From Cytobacillus firmus (GTDB taxonomy: Bacteria > Bacillota > Bacilli > Bacillales > Cytobacillaceae): DNA of 64,000 nt. Both the position numbers and the translations under genes were made by a program. Shown piece after piece: positions 36,353 through 44,426 of this stretch. Position 1 is the stretch's first letter. Each line of letters opens with the position of its first letter. The notes beneath the pieces are model-generated. The model worked only from the letters and a program-made list of their open reading frames with translations, was not told the DNA's origin and made no database searches. The stretch spans positions 4,240,001-4,304,000 of the forward strand of contig NZ_CP098323.1 in NCBI RefSeq assembly GCF_023657595.1. Reading direction: 5' to 3'.

Positions 36353-38737
36353 TTAATTGCGCAATGGTTTCCCTTTTAAAAGCATGTGCTGCATGCGCTG
36401 CTGTGATTTTGGTTCCGCAACAAGACTAAGGAATGCTTCGCGCTCCAAGTCAAGCAAGTATTGCTCATCAACCTCTGTTCCGTATGGCACTTTTCCGCCT
36501 GCAATTACATAGGCAAGCTTTTTGGCAATTTTCAAATCATGCTCTGAGATATAGCCGGAGTAAAGCATTGCCTGTGCTCCAAGCAGAAGGGTTGCATAAC
36601 CTGTTTCACCGACAACAGGCACTTTTTTGCGGACAGGGGGCTTATAGCCTTTCTCATACAGCGCAAGGACAGCCTGCTTTGCATCATAAAGGAGATGATC
36701 CCCATTTACACTGATGCCATCTGCCAGGTTCAGGAAGTTATTGTCTCTTGCTTCCTCGCCAGATGTTGAAACCTTTGCCATTGCAATCGATTCAAACACT
36801 TTATTCGCAACCTTTTGAAGGTCAAATTCAACACCATTTGGCATATTTTCAAGATGCTTCAAATAAAGCTCCTTGTTTCCGCTTCCTCCCGGGATCAGGC
36901 CGACACCCACTTCAACTAGCCCCATATATGTTTCGCTTGATGCCTGAATATGTGCAGCAGGCAGACATACCTCAGCCCCCCCGCCAAGTGTCATGCCAAA
37001 TGGAGCGGCAACAACCGGCTTCGCGCTGTACTTAATTTTCATCATGGCATTCTGGAAGTGGCGGACTACCATATCCAGTTCATAAATATTGTCATCCTGC
37101 GCTTCCATGAGAATCATTCCAAGATTGGCACCTACGCAGAAGTTCTTGCCCTGATTCCCGATTACAAGCCCTTTGTAGTTCTTCTCCACTTCATCTACCG
37201 CAAAGTTGATCATCTGGATAATATCCAATCCAATGGCATTGCTTTGCGAATGGAACTCCAGCAATGCAACCCCATCGCCTATATCAACAAGGCTTGCACC
37301 GGTATTCTTTTTAATAACACCTTTTTGCTTCTTAAGCTGTTTTAAATTAATTACTTTAGGGTTTTCCTCGATTAATCTGTACTCGCCATTATGATAAAAA
37401 TATTTCTGTCCTTCTTCTTCTTTGTAGAAGGAATTAATGCCTTTTTCCAGCATCTCTTTTACCCATGCCGGCACTTCTTCGCCTGCTTCCTCCATTTTTC
37501 GAACCGATTTCTCTACTCCAATAGCATCCCAGGTTTCAAACGGGCCAAGTTCCCAGCCAAAGCCCCATTTCATCGCCCGGTCTATCGCTGTCACATCATC
37601 AGCTATTTCTCCGTGAAGCTGTGCTGAATAGAGAAGGGCCGGGCTGAGAATGTTCCACAATAATTGGCCAGAACGATCATCTGAATATACAAGCGCTTTC
37701 AATTTTCCTGCAGTGCCTTTTTCCTGTTTGGCCAGTTCAGTCGAAGCTGTCTTAAGCTTTTGGCGCGGGCCATATTCCAAAGTTTCCGGATTCAGCTCCA
37801 GAATCTCTTTGCCCTTTTTCAGGAAAAATCCTTGCCCTGTTTTGCTTCCGAGCCAGCCTTTTTCCTGCATCACTTTCATGAAGTCCGGAACTTCAAAAAC
37901 TTCCTTTTCTTTACCGTCCACCTGGTCATAAACATTGTTTGCCACGTGTATAAATGTATCAAGGCCTACTACATCAAGTGTTCTGAAGGTAGCACTTTTC
38001 GGCCGGCCAATCAGCGGACCTGTTATGGAATCCACTTCGTCAACACTGTATCCGCCCTTGAGCATCTCCTGCACTGTAACCAGCAGGCCATACGTGCCGA
38101 TCCGGTTGGCGATAAAGTTCGGTGTATCTTTTGCTTCAACTACTCCTTTTCCCAGTACATCTTCGCCAAATTGCTTCATAAATGACAGCACTTCAGAAGA
38201 AGTGTTTTTAGTAGGTATGACTTCAAGAAGCTTTAAGTAGCGGGGAGGATTAAAGAAGTGTGTTCCCAGGAAGTGTTTTTGAAAATCTTCCGAGAGCCCT
38301 TCTGACATTGCTTCAACAGATATCCCTGACGTATTGGAACTGACAATGCTCCCTGGCTTGCGGTGCTGGTCTACTTTTTCAAATACCTGCTTTTTTATGC
38401 TGAGGTTTTCCACAACAACTTCAATAATCCAATCGACATCTTTCAGACGCTCCATATCATCTTCAAAGTTTCCTGCCTCAATCAAAGCTATATTTTTTTT
38501 AGAAGTTAATGGAGCAGGCTTTTGTTTTAACAGCTTTTGGCGGTTTCCTTCACTGATTCTATTGCGGACTTCTTTATTTTCAAGAGTAAGCCCTTTTGCC
38601 TTTTCGGCATCCGTTAATTCGCGAGGCGCTATATCCAGTAAAAGTGTTGGAATTCCGATATTGGCCAAATGGGCTGCGATCCCCGATCCCATGACTCCGG
38701 AGCCTAATACTGCCGCCTTTTTTATTTGTTGGATCAA
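36353..38737 (-). CDS. fadN: FadN, bifunctional 3-hydroxyacyl-CoA dehydrogenase/enoyl-CoA hydratase
   Basis: A 794-residue fusion of a 3-hydroxyacyl-CoA dehydrogenase module (NAD Rossmann GSGVMGSG, residues 12-19; HFFNPPRYLKLLE mid-domain) and a C-terminal crotonase module (about 510-790, with GMTLGGGAEV). This is the domain order of B. subtilis FadN (789 aa) rather than E. coli FadB. The start is taken as TTG 38735-38737, behind AAGGGGG; an in-frame ATG 39 bases upstream overlaps the FadR operator and has no ribosome site. First gene of the operon. Confidence 0.93.
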   Translation of the reverse strand: MIQQIKKAAVLGSGVMGSGIAAHLANIGIPTLLLDIAPRELTDAEKAKGLTLENKEVRNRISEGNRQKLLKQKPAPLTSKKNIALIEAGNFEDDMERLKDVDWIIEVVVENLSIKKQVFEKVDQHRKPGSIVSSNTSGISVEAMSEGLSEDFQKHFLGTHFFNPPRYLKLLEVIPTKNTSSEVLSFMKQFGEDVLGKGVVEAKDTPNFIANRIGTYGLLVTVQEMLKGGYSVDEVDSITGPLIGRPKSATFRTLDVVGLDTFIHVANNVYDQVDGKEKEVFEVPDFMKVMQEKGWLGSKTGQGFFLKKGKEILELNPETLEYGPRQKLKTASTELAKQEKGTAGKLKALVYSDDRSGQLLWNILSPALLYSAQLHGEIADDVTAIDRAMKWGFGWELGPFETWDAIGVEKSVRKMEEAGEEVPAWVKEMLEKGINSFYKEEEGQKYFYHNGEYRLIEENPKVINLKQLKKQKGVIKKNTGASLVDIGDGVALLEFHSQSNAIGLDIIQMINFAVDEVEKNYKGLVIGNQGKNFCVGANLGMILMEAQDDNIYELDMVVRHFQNAMMKIKYSAKPVVAAPFGMTLGGGAEVCLPAAHIQASSETYMGLVEVGVGLIPGGSGNKELYLKHLENMPNGVEFDLQKVANKVFESIAMAKVSTSGEEARDNNFLNLADGISVNGDHLLYDAKQAVLALYEKGYKPPVRKKVPVVGETGYATLLLGAQAMLYSGYISEHDLKIAKKLAYVIAGGKVPYGTEVDEQYLLDLEREAFLSLVAEPKSQQRMQHMLLKGKPLRN

Positions 38738-38761
38738 CTTTATTTCCCCCTTTTGCTTTTT

Positions 38762-38779
38762 TGAATGAATACTCATTCA
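38762..38779. promoter_or_regulatory. FadR (TetR-family) operator
   Basis: A perfect interrupted palindrome, TGAATGA-ATAC-TCATTCA. It matches the B. subtilis FadR box and sits just upstream of fadN. Binding should repress the operon until long-chain acyl-CoA accumulates. Confidence 0.9.
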
Positions 38780-38996
38780 TTTTATTTTCAAAAAAAATAT
38801 GCATCTCTTCTGAATGAGTTCTGTTAATTATAACTATAAAATATTTGCAAAATTTACGCAACGATTTTAAGCGGAAATTTAAAAATGTTTTGAAATTTAA
38901 TGGTGTCCAGCTGTAATTTTTTTGTGCAATTTGTGATAAGTGTTTTGGACACTCTAAAAAGGAAACATTCTTAGTTCGTGAGCGGAGGTGAAAGAA

Positions 38997-39128
38997 ATGG
39001 GAAAAATGAAAAAAGATCCTTCTAAGGCAGGAGTCAGCGCTGCAAGTGTCCAGGGAGATGCGGGCCCGACTGTTGAAAGGGAAGGTCCTAAAAAGAGAAA
39101 CAGCCAAAATAATCAATATAAGCGATGA
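38997..39128 (+). CDS. yuzL: YuzL-family small protein
   Basis: A 43-residue basic peptide, MGKMKKDPSKAGVSAASVQG then GPTVEREGPKKRNSQ. It fits the YuzL-like family, with conserved DPSKAG and GPT segments. AGGTGAAA gives a usable ribosome site before the ATG. Size and Lys/Gly/Asn-rich composition resemble small acid-soluble spore proteins, but a role has not been shown. It is too short for routine gene calling. Confidence 0.7.
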   Translation: MGKMKKDPSKAGVSAASVQGDAGPTVEREGPKKRNSQNNQYKR

Positions 39129-39258
39129 TCCGTTTTAGAGTCAGGCTGCCTTAAAGTTTGCATTATGCATATAGGTAAATCATCTTCAGCAGAATAGCAA
39201 ATATTTTTCAGAGGCAAGATATGTTCGAATAACGCTATTAGAATTGGAGGAACAAATT

Positions 39259-39528
39259 ATGCAGCAAAATATGAACATGCAGAATCAGCAGGGTATTATG
39301 CAGCAGCCTCCTGCTGTCATTTCCACTAAAGATTCCCTTTACTTAACAGACATGCTTTCCTGGAATCTTCTTGCCTGTAAAAAAGCGCATTTTTACGCGC
39401 AGCAATGCCAGGACCAGGAGCTAAAAACACATTTCGAGCAATGCGGCCAAATGCATCAGCGTCACTATGAGCAGCTGCTTGTTCATTTAAACCAGCAAAG
39501 TCAGCAAAACTTTATGGGAATGCAATAG
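39259..39528 (+). CDS. yusN: YusN-like spore coat protein
   Basis: An 89-residue Gln/Met/His-rich protein. The N-terminal MQQNMNMQNQQGIMQQPP is low-complexity; the rest is a helical CotF-like half domain (STKDSLYLTDMLSWN, CKKAHFYAQQCQD). It resembles B. subtilis YusN. GGAGGAAC precedes ATG 39259-39261. It pairs with the CotF-family gene 15 bases downstream, so the two are likely coat components expressed together in the mother cell. Confidence 0.78.
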   Translation: MQQNMNMQNQQGIMQQPPAVISTKDSLYLTDMLSWNLLACKKAHFYAQQCQDQELKTHFEQCGQMHQRHYEQLLVHLNQQSQQNFMGMQ

Positions 39529-39543
39529 GAAGGAGTCTTGAAA

Positions 39544-39891
39544 ATGAACCAGAACCAGAATCCAAATACGATTCAAAATCCCGAAACACAGGTGAATAAA
39601 ACACCGCAAATGAATGAGCGGGACTTTACAAATGATATTCTGACTACTGAAAAGTATATGACAGATGCCTATTCGGTTGCCTTAAATGAGGCAAGCCACC
39701 AGAGCCTGTATCAGGATATTCTTGCGGCATTTAATGAAACACAAAACCAGCAAAGAGAATTCTATAACCTAATGTTCAAAAAAGGCTGGTATAAGGTTGA
39801 AGCCGCAGACCAGCAAAAACTCCAGCAATCTTATCAGCAGTTCCAGGGCTATACGAATCAATTGCCTTATGGCAATGGCCAGATGCAATAA
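39544..39891 (+). CDS. CotF-family spore coat protein
   Basis: A 115-residue protein of the coat F family (helical, ferritin-like), with FTNDILTTEKYMTDAYSVAL and FYNLMFKKGWYKVEAADQQ. The Asn/Gln-rich N-terminus is typical of coat proteins. ATG 39544 lies eight bases after AGGAAGGAG; the TTG six bases earlier is too close to that site. Its stop codon TAA is shared with the first bases of the mosaic repeat at 39891. Confidence 0.85.
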   Translation: MNQNQNPNTIQNPETQVNKTPQMNERDFTNDILTTEKYMTDAYSVALNEASHQSLYQDILAAFNETQNQQREFYNLMFKKGWYKVEAADQQKLQQSYQQFQGYTNQLPYGNGQMQ

Positions 39892-40163
39892 GAAAAGCGG
39901 AAGCGCCTTGTCCCCGAAGGAACGCAGACTAAGAACGCCACGTCCTCCCAAAAGCTACCGCTTTTGGTCGTGCGATGGTTATGCTGACGAAGCCTTCCTT
40001 GTCCTGCGGGCCTCAGGCATAAGACGGTTCCTGGAAGAAGGCGTTCTTCCTTCTGCAAGGAAACGGCTTATGACCTCGATGGGGTAGGCGCTCCTCCTAA
40101 AAGCTAACGCTTTTAGTCGTGCGATGATGATGCTGTCGAAGTGTTCCTTGTGGAGCTAGACAA
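39891..40163 (+). repeat. Mosaic dispersed repeat, full copy with two hairpin modules
   Basis: The copy is bounded by AGAAAAGCGGAAGCGCC and GGAGCTAGAC. It contains two modules, hairpins 39948-39967 and 40097-40116, each followed by TCGTGCGATG (39968-39977, 40117-40126). A larger stem-loop with CATAAG / CTTATG ends lies between (about 40018-40074). GCGCC near the left end can pair with GGCGC near 40087-40091. The element starts at the stop codon of the preceding gene. Apart from the terminator at 40186-40224, nothing else is seen in the gap. Confidence 0.85.
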
Positions 40164-40185
40164 TTATCGAATTTGCAATATGCTT

Positions 40186-40224
40186 AAAAAAACCGCTGCT
40201 TTTGATGGCAGCGGTTTTTTTAAA
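40186..40224. terminator. Terminator between repeat copy and yusU
   Basis: AAAACCGCTGC and GCAGCGGTTTT form a strong stem, with A and T runs on the two sides. Confidence 0.85.
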
Positions 40225-40236
40225 TACAAAATGTCT

Positions 40237-40485
40237 TTACTTTTTTTTGCTTCTCATCTCTTCATTCAGTGTTTTAATTTCAGATATGAGAGTTTTCATT
40301 TCTTCTTTTGCATCAGGATATGTATCATTCCAGTGCTTGGCTAAAGGCGGCATGGATTTCGCAATAAAAGAGTACAGTGCCCATGCTTCAACCTTTTCTT
40401 TTAACTCCGGAGAGGCCTCGCCGATTAGGAGTTCGGTATATTTTTCAAGCAGGCCATCCAGCTGTTCCTTCAATTGATCATTCAT
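40237..40485 (-). CDS. yusU: YusU, DUF2573 family protein
   Basis: An 82-residue helical, charged protein of the DUF2573 family resembling B. subtilis YusU, including EYTELL-like LEKYTELLIGEASPELKEKV and SMPPLAKHWN. Function unknown. It is encoded directly after the siderophore operon genes (overlapping by eight bases), as yusU adjoins yusV in B. subtilis. Confidence 0.85.
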   Translation of the reverse strand: MNDQLKEQLDGLLEKYTELLIGEASPELKEKVEAWALYSFIAKSMPPLAKHWNDTYPDAKEEMKTLISEIKTLNEEMRSKKK

Positions 40486-41242
40486 CAGGAATCCTCCTTT
40501 TACTGCTGCAGGAGTGTGGACAAGTCCCGCATCGTTTACCGCTGCTGGTCAAGTAAGAGTAGCAGCATGTTTTTCTGGGCCGCACCATTTCCCCGGTGTT
40601 TTCACTCAATATTTTCCTGCTGTCAAATTTCTTTAAGGGATTCGTATTTTCACAGCCGAATAAATTGCCCGGAGCTTCCTCCAGGATAAACCTATAATCT
40701 TCAGCCGCCCTTTCTGAATGCATTTCCAAGGGTAAAATCTTATCGTAAAGCCAGAACAGATAAATCGCTATATTCTCCCAAAGAATTAGTCTAGAGACTT
40801 TTCCTTCGCTAGCTATTCTATTGATCAGCGGAAAGATATGGCCCTTAAATAGAGTCCTCACCGCATCCTCTCTCCATTGATCCCTATCCATCCCAGCCCC
40901 TTGACCCTGAAGGCGGACAAAACGAAAACCCGGAAGCCACAGCCCATCTCTTTCCTGACTGACAATTGTAATATTTTCATGCCTGATATCCAATTTCACA
41001 TTCCAGGACGTCATGCAGTATAAGTAAATGACAGGCAAAAAGGCATACCTTTTTATTAAAATTGAAGCCGCCGTTTTGTTATCAGGTGCTCCTAACTGGT
41101 TTTTCACTGCTTCCAGATATGCACCCGTTTGAGTTGGGTCCAGCAAATTTTCCACTTTAATGGTTAAAGGAGAGCTCTTCCCTTTCCGGGCAAGTCTGAA
41201 TTGCCCGAGAGCTTCTTCCTGTTCGCCTGTTAATTTAATCAT
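40478..41242 (-). CDS. FhuF-like siderophore-iron reductase (IucA/IucC C-terminal-type)
   Basis: A 254-residue protein with a C-terminal cysteine motif RKTCCYSYLTSSGKRCGTC, i.e. CC-X10-C-X2-C, the 2Fe-2S binding pattern of FhuF ferric-siderophore reductases. It would release iron by reducing the imported ferric siderophore in the cytosol. Its ATG (41240-41242) overlaps the ATPase stop in an ATGA junction, linking it to uptake. The N-terminal part resembles the C-terminal domain of IucA/IucC-like proteins (from memory). Start chosen downstream of AAGGGG. Confidence 0.8.
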   Translation of the reverse strand: MIKLTGEQEEALGQFRLARKGKSSPLTIKVENLLDPTQTGAYLEAVKNQLGAPDNKTAASILIKRYAFLPVIYLYCMTSWNVKLDIRHENITIVSQERDGLWLPGFRFVRLQGQGAGMDRDQWREDAVRTLFKGHIFPLINRIASEGKVSRLILWENIAIYLFWLYDKILPLEMHSERAAEDYRFILEEAPGNLFGCENTNPLKKFDSRKILSENTGEMVRPRKTCCYSYLTSSGKRCGTCPHSCSSKRRIPDE

Positions 41243-42063
41243 CCCTGAAGTCCTTGCCCCTTTAAAATACATCGCCCTTTTCCATATGGGATGCATAGCG
41301 GTGTGCCGAATAATGGGTCAATCGTTACTTCGCATTCCATGCCAAACACGTTTTTAACCAATCCGCAATTAATGACATGTTCCGGCTTGCCCTGAGCAAA
41401 AACCTTTTGATTTTTTATCGCAACAATATTATGAGCATAGCGGCAGGCCAAATTCAAATCATGAAGCACCATGACGATGGTACGCTTTTCCTTTTCATTC
41501 AACTCGAATAATAAATCAAGTATTTCAATTTGATGTGTCATATCCAAATAGGTTGTTGGCTCATCCAACAGAATGGTATCTGTATCCTGTGCCAGAGTCA
41601 TGGCAATCCAGGCCCTTTGACGCTGTCCCCCTGATAGCGAATCCACTGTCCGGTCTTTCAATTCTTCCATTCCTGTTGCCTTCAAAGCATTTCTGACTTT
41701 TAATTCGTCTTCAGTAGACCATTGCTTCAGCCATGTTTGATAAGGGTATCTTCCCTGTTTGACAAGCTGAAGAACTGTGAGCCCTTCCGGAGCTGAAGGA
41801 GATTGAGGCAGAATCGCCATCTTTCTGGCTACATCTTTCGTGGAAAGTTTGGCTACAGCCTCACCTTCCAATAATACAGCACCAGATTTCGGCTTTAGCA
41901 GCCTGGCAATAGACCTTAGCAATGTCGATTTCCCGCAGCCATTTCCACCAATAAATACAGTGATTTCCCCTTTAGGTATTTCCAGGTCCAGTTCATTAAT
42001 AATAATGGTGTCTCCATATGACAAGGTTAAGTCTTTTGTAGCGATTGCTTGCCCTGCTGTCAT
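41239..42063 (-). CDS. yusV: Siderophore ABC transporter ATPase (YusV/FecE type)
   Basis: A 274-residue ATPase of the iron-siderophore/B12 type. Walker A is GGNGCGKST, the signature LSGGQRQRAWIAMTLAQD, and Walker B TILLDEPTTYLD, followed by VLHDLNLACRYAH. It resembles B. subtilis YusV, which energises several hydroxamate/citrate-type siderophore permeases. GGAGAGGG precedes the ATG. Here the binding protein and both permeases are encoded alongside it. Confidence 0.93.
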   Translation of the reverse strand: MTAGQAIATKDLTLSYGDTIIINELDLEIPKGEITVFIGGNGCGKSTLLRSIARLLKPKSGAVLLEGEAVAKLSTKDVARKMAILPQSPSAPEGLTVLQLVKQGRYPYQTWLKQWSTEDELKVRNALKATGMEELKDRTVDSLSGGQRQRAWIAMTLAQDTDTILLDEPTTYLDMTHQIEILDLLFELNEKEKRTIVMVLHDLNLACRYAHNIVAIKNQKVFAQGKPEHVINCGLVKNVFGMECEVTIDPLFGTPLCIPYGKGRCILKGQGLQG

Positions 42064-42144
42064 CTCTGCCCTCTCCTTTTCCTAATATTTATATCTATAG
42101 GCTCTCCAGTTGCCTGTATCATACGAGTTTCAAGCTTTTCCAGC

Positions 42145-43200
42145 TTATGCGTTTCTTGTCTTGAAAAGCAGGTAAATAAAGTAAGGTGCGCCGATGCTGG
42201 CAGTAAACACCCCCGCCGGAATTTCAAGCGGCGAGAACAAAGTCCTGCCTATCAGATCGGCTGCCATGACCAGGATGCCGCCAATCAGAGCAGAAGCCGG
42301 AAGCAAAGCACCAAAAGCAGAGCCTACCATCCTTCGTGCCATATGAGGAGCCATTAAGCCGACAAAGCCTATCCCTCCGCCGAATGCGACAGCGCCGCCA
42401 ATTAATGCCGTGCTGACCATCAGCAGCAGAAAACGGTATTTCTGTACAGTGCTGCCTACACCCATGGCAATATCATCGCCAAGTTCCTGGATATTAACAT
42501 TGCGCGCCAGAATAAACGCAAGTACTAGAAACACGAGTGTCCACGGGACTAAAATTGCTACATTATCCCAATTCGAACCGTAAACTGTCCCGGTTATCCA
42601 GATATTCGCCTGGCTGGCCTGATAAATTGGCCCAAAGACCATCATCAAGGTGGTGAGTGCCTTCATTAAGCTTGCAAGCCCAATCCCAATTAAAACAAGG
42701 CGTATTGGCGACACTCCATCCTTGTAGGCTAGAAAATAAACAAGGAAAGCCAAAATAGCAGCACCCGCAAAAGCTGCAAGAGGCATCCAATTAATACTTA
42801 CAGTTAATGCATTATTTTTATCACTAAAGAAAGCAAGAAAACCTACAACTGCTACAGATGCTCCCCCTGTAATCCCGATAATATCAGGAGATGCAAGCGG
42901 ATTTCTTATAATACCCTGCAGGATTCCCCCCGCAGCAGCAAGCGCCATTCCCACCATTAAGGCAACGATGATTCTTGGAAGTCTGAATGACTGAATGATC
43001 AGTCTATCCATATCCGAGCCCCCGCCAAAGAATACCTGTACTACCTTTAGCGGGCTGATCTTCATTTCACCTGTACCGGTGCTGATCACGAAGACTCCAG
43101 CAGCCGCTGCTGCCAATAATAAAAATGTGATAAGTGCTTTCCGGTTTACTAAAAAAGATATCTTATCGCCAAAAAGGCGCAGGTTATAATATTTTTTCAT
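42145..43200 (-). CDS. FecCD-family siderophore permease (second subunit)
   Basis: A 351-residue membrane protein with about nine to ten spans of the FecCD family. It has LPRIIVALMVGMALAAAGGILQGI, RNPLASPDIIGITGG and the ATPase-contact region FVGLMAPHMARRMVG. With the next gene it forms the heterodimeric channel for a ferric siderophore. The starts overlap by one base (TAATG). Confidence 0.93.
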   Translation of the reverse strand: MKKYYNLRLFGDKISFLVNRKALITFLLLAAAAAGVFVISTGTGEMKISPLKVVQVFFGGGSDMDRLIIQSFRLPRIIVALMVGMALAAAGGILQGIIRNPLASPDIIGITGGASVAVVGFLAFFSDKNNALTVSINWMPLAAFAGAAILAFLVYFLAYKDGVSPIRLVLIGIGLASLMKALTTLMMVFGPIYQASQANIWITGTVYGSNWDNVAILVPWTLVFLVLAFILARNVNIQELGDDIAMGVGSTVQKYRFLLLMVSTALIGGAVAFGGGIGFVGLMAPHMARRMVGSAFGALLPASALIGGILVMAADLIGRTLFSPLEIPAGVFTASIGAPYFIYLLFKTRNA

Positions 43201-44201
43201 TATTTATTGAACCCCCTTCTGGCAATATACACAAAGAAAGGAGTTCCAATGACGGCGGTCATGACGCCGACAGGTACTTCCTGCGGCATGATGATGTACC
43301 TGGATGCTATGTCTGCAATCAGAAGGAGCATTCCGCCGAGAAGACCCGCATAAGGAATAACCCAGCGGTGATCAATGCCAACGACAGCCCGGGTCAAATG
43401 TGGAATGACAATTCCGAGGAAACCAATGGGACCTGCGACAGCTACCGCTCCTCCTGACAGAAGAACGATAACAATGCCTGCACCCAATTTAAGCAATCCT
43501 GTTTTCAGGCCAAGCCCTTTTGCAACGTCCTCACCCATTGACAGGACATTCAATTTTCCAGCAATGATGAGTGAAAAGATCCAGCCGGCCAGTAAATATG
43601 GGAATACAGCTGCGAGGGTCTCAAGCTTCCTTCCGGATACAGACCCCGCCAGCCAAAACAGCACCTGCTCAAGGGCAGTCTCATTAATGACGAGAAAGCC
43701 TTGTGTCATCGAAGCAAACATGGCACTCATCGCCGCACCGGCAAGGGTTAATTTCATAGGCGTCAGCCCTTCCCTGCCGATGGAGCCGATAATATATACA
43801 AATATAAATGAAACAGCTGCTCCCAGAAATGATACCCATGTAAAGACCTGCAGATTACTGATGGAAAATAGCGTTACTGTAATGACAACTGCAAATCCGG
43901 CACCTGCGTTAATCCCGAAGATCTCAGGAGCAGCGAGAGGATTCTTTGTTAATGACTGGAGCAGGACACCCGCAATCGCTAAGCTTGCCCCTACCGCCGC
44001 TGCAATCAGAGCTCTCGGCAGACGGACAGATTGAATGATTATATGTTCATTCGTTCCATCGAAGTTTGTAAATGCATCAATTGCCATCTTCCAGGTTGTG
44101 TCGGTATATCCGTATACAATACTGAAAGACATTAATACTAATAATAGGAGAGCAGCTGCAATTAGCCCAGCCCATCTCAGAGAATTTGTTTTTAATAGCA
44201 T
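43200..44201 (-). CDS. FecCD-family siderophore permease (first subunit)
   Basis: A 333-residue permease with the FecCD signatures LPRALIAAAVGASLAIAGVL, KNPLAAPEIFGINAGAG and GFLGIVIPHLTRAVVG. It is the first gene of the minus-strand transporter operon, divergent from the binding-protein gene. Fur boxes lie in the 225-base divergent region. The substrate is probably a hydroxamate or citrate-hydroxamate siderophore by family (YfiZ/YfhA-like), not proven here. Confidence 0.93.
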   Translation of the reverse strand: MLLKTNSLRWAGLIAAALLLLVLMSFSIVYGYTDTTWKMAIDAFTNFDGTNEHIIIQSVRLPRALIAAAVGASLAIAGVLLQSLTKNPLAAPEIFGINAGAGFAVVITVTLFSISNLQVFTWVSFLGAAVSFIFVYIIGSIGREGLTPMKLTLAGAAMSAMFASMTQGFLVINETALEQVLFWLAGSVSGRKLETLAAVFPYLLAGWIFSLIIAGKLNVLSMGEDVAKGLGLKTGLLKLGAGIVIVLLSGGAVAVAGPIGFLGIVIPHLTRAVVGIDHRWVIPYAGLLGGMLLLIADIASRYIIMPQEVPVGVMTAVIGTPFFVYIARRGFNK

Positions 44202-44283
44202 AGCGAGACCCTTCTTGCGTCTATTTAATAATGTTTAGTTATATTTTCAGTCTATTGTACAGAGGAATAGCTGTCAATGAGTT

Positions 44284-44298
44284 TGAAAATCATTTTCA
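44284..44298. promoter_or_regulatory. Fur box 1
   Basis: A perfect 7-1-7 palindrome, TGAAAAT-C-ATTTTCA. It is nearest the minus-strand permease genes, so it probably controls them under iron sufficiency. Confidence 0.9.
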
Positions 44299-44319
44299 TT
44301 GGTCATTTAAAAAATTAAA

Positions 44320-44334
44320 TGAAAATGATTTTCA
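44320..44334. promoter_or_regulatory. Fur box 2
   Basis: A perfect 7-1-7 palindrome, TGAAAAT-G-ATTTTCA, in the middle of the divergent promoter region. Confidence 0.9.
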
Positions 44335-44342
44335 TTTACCTA

Positions 44343-44371
44343 TTGACAACGTAAAGCGTTCACATTAGTAT
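44343..44371 (+). promoter_or_regulatory. Promoter of the siderophore-binding protein gene
   Basis: TTGACA (44343-44348), a 17-base spacer and TAGTAT (44366-44371). It is immediately followed by Fur box 3. Confidence 0.75.
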
Positions 44372-44383
44372 AAAAGTATCAAA

Positions 44384-44398
44384 TGAAAATGATTATCA
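44384..44398. promoter_or_regulatory. Fur box 3
   Basis: TGAAAAT-G-ATTATCA, nearly the consensus Fur 7-1-7, located at the expected transcription start of the plus-strand gene. Confidence 0.9.
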
Positions 44399-44426
44399 TT
44401 AACAACACAAAATGGAGGAGTACATA

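Noticed and set aside
38580-39116. A 178-codon minus-strand frame spanning the fadN promoter
   Set aside because: It runs through the FadR operator and overlaps fadN in another frame. No ribosome site or family resemblance.
39129-39258. A SigK-type promoter (CATATAGGTA) before the coat genes
   Set aside because: The spacing of the -10-like bases does not fit CATANNNTA and no -35 was convincing.
39968-39977. GTGCG in the repeat as a group II intron 5' end
   Set aside because: No domain V-like hairpin, no reverse transcriptase and too short a span. The motif match is coincidental.
39867-40058. ORFs within the mosaic repeat at 39867-40058, 59992-60210 and 10442-10627 with similar translations (for example LCLRPAGQ...RLRQH)
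   Set aside because: Similarity arises because the DNA repeat is shared. Starts differ and no ribosome sites are present, so they are annotation artefacts.
39891-40163. CRISPR array
   Set aside because: The repeated modules are not regularly spaced with unique spacers and no cas genes are present.
43375-44034. A 219-codon open frame antisense to the first siderophore permease
   Set aside because: It lies wholly opposite a clear FecCD permease, has no ribosome site and has the composition of a shadow frame.
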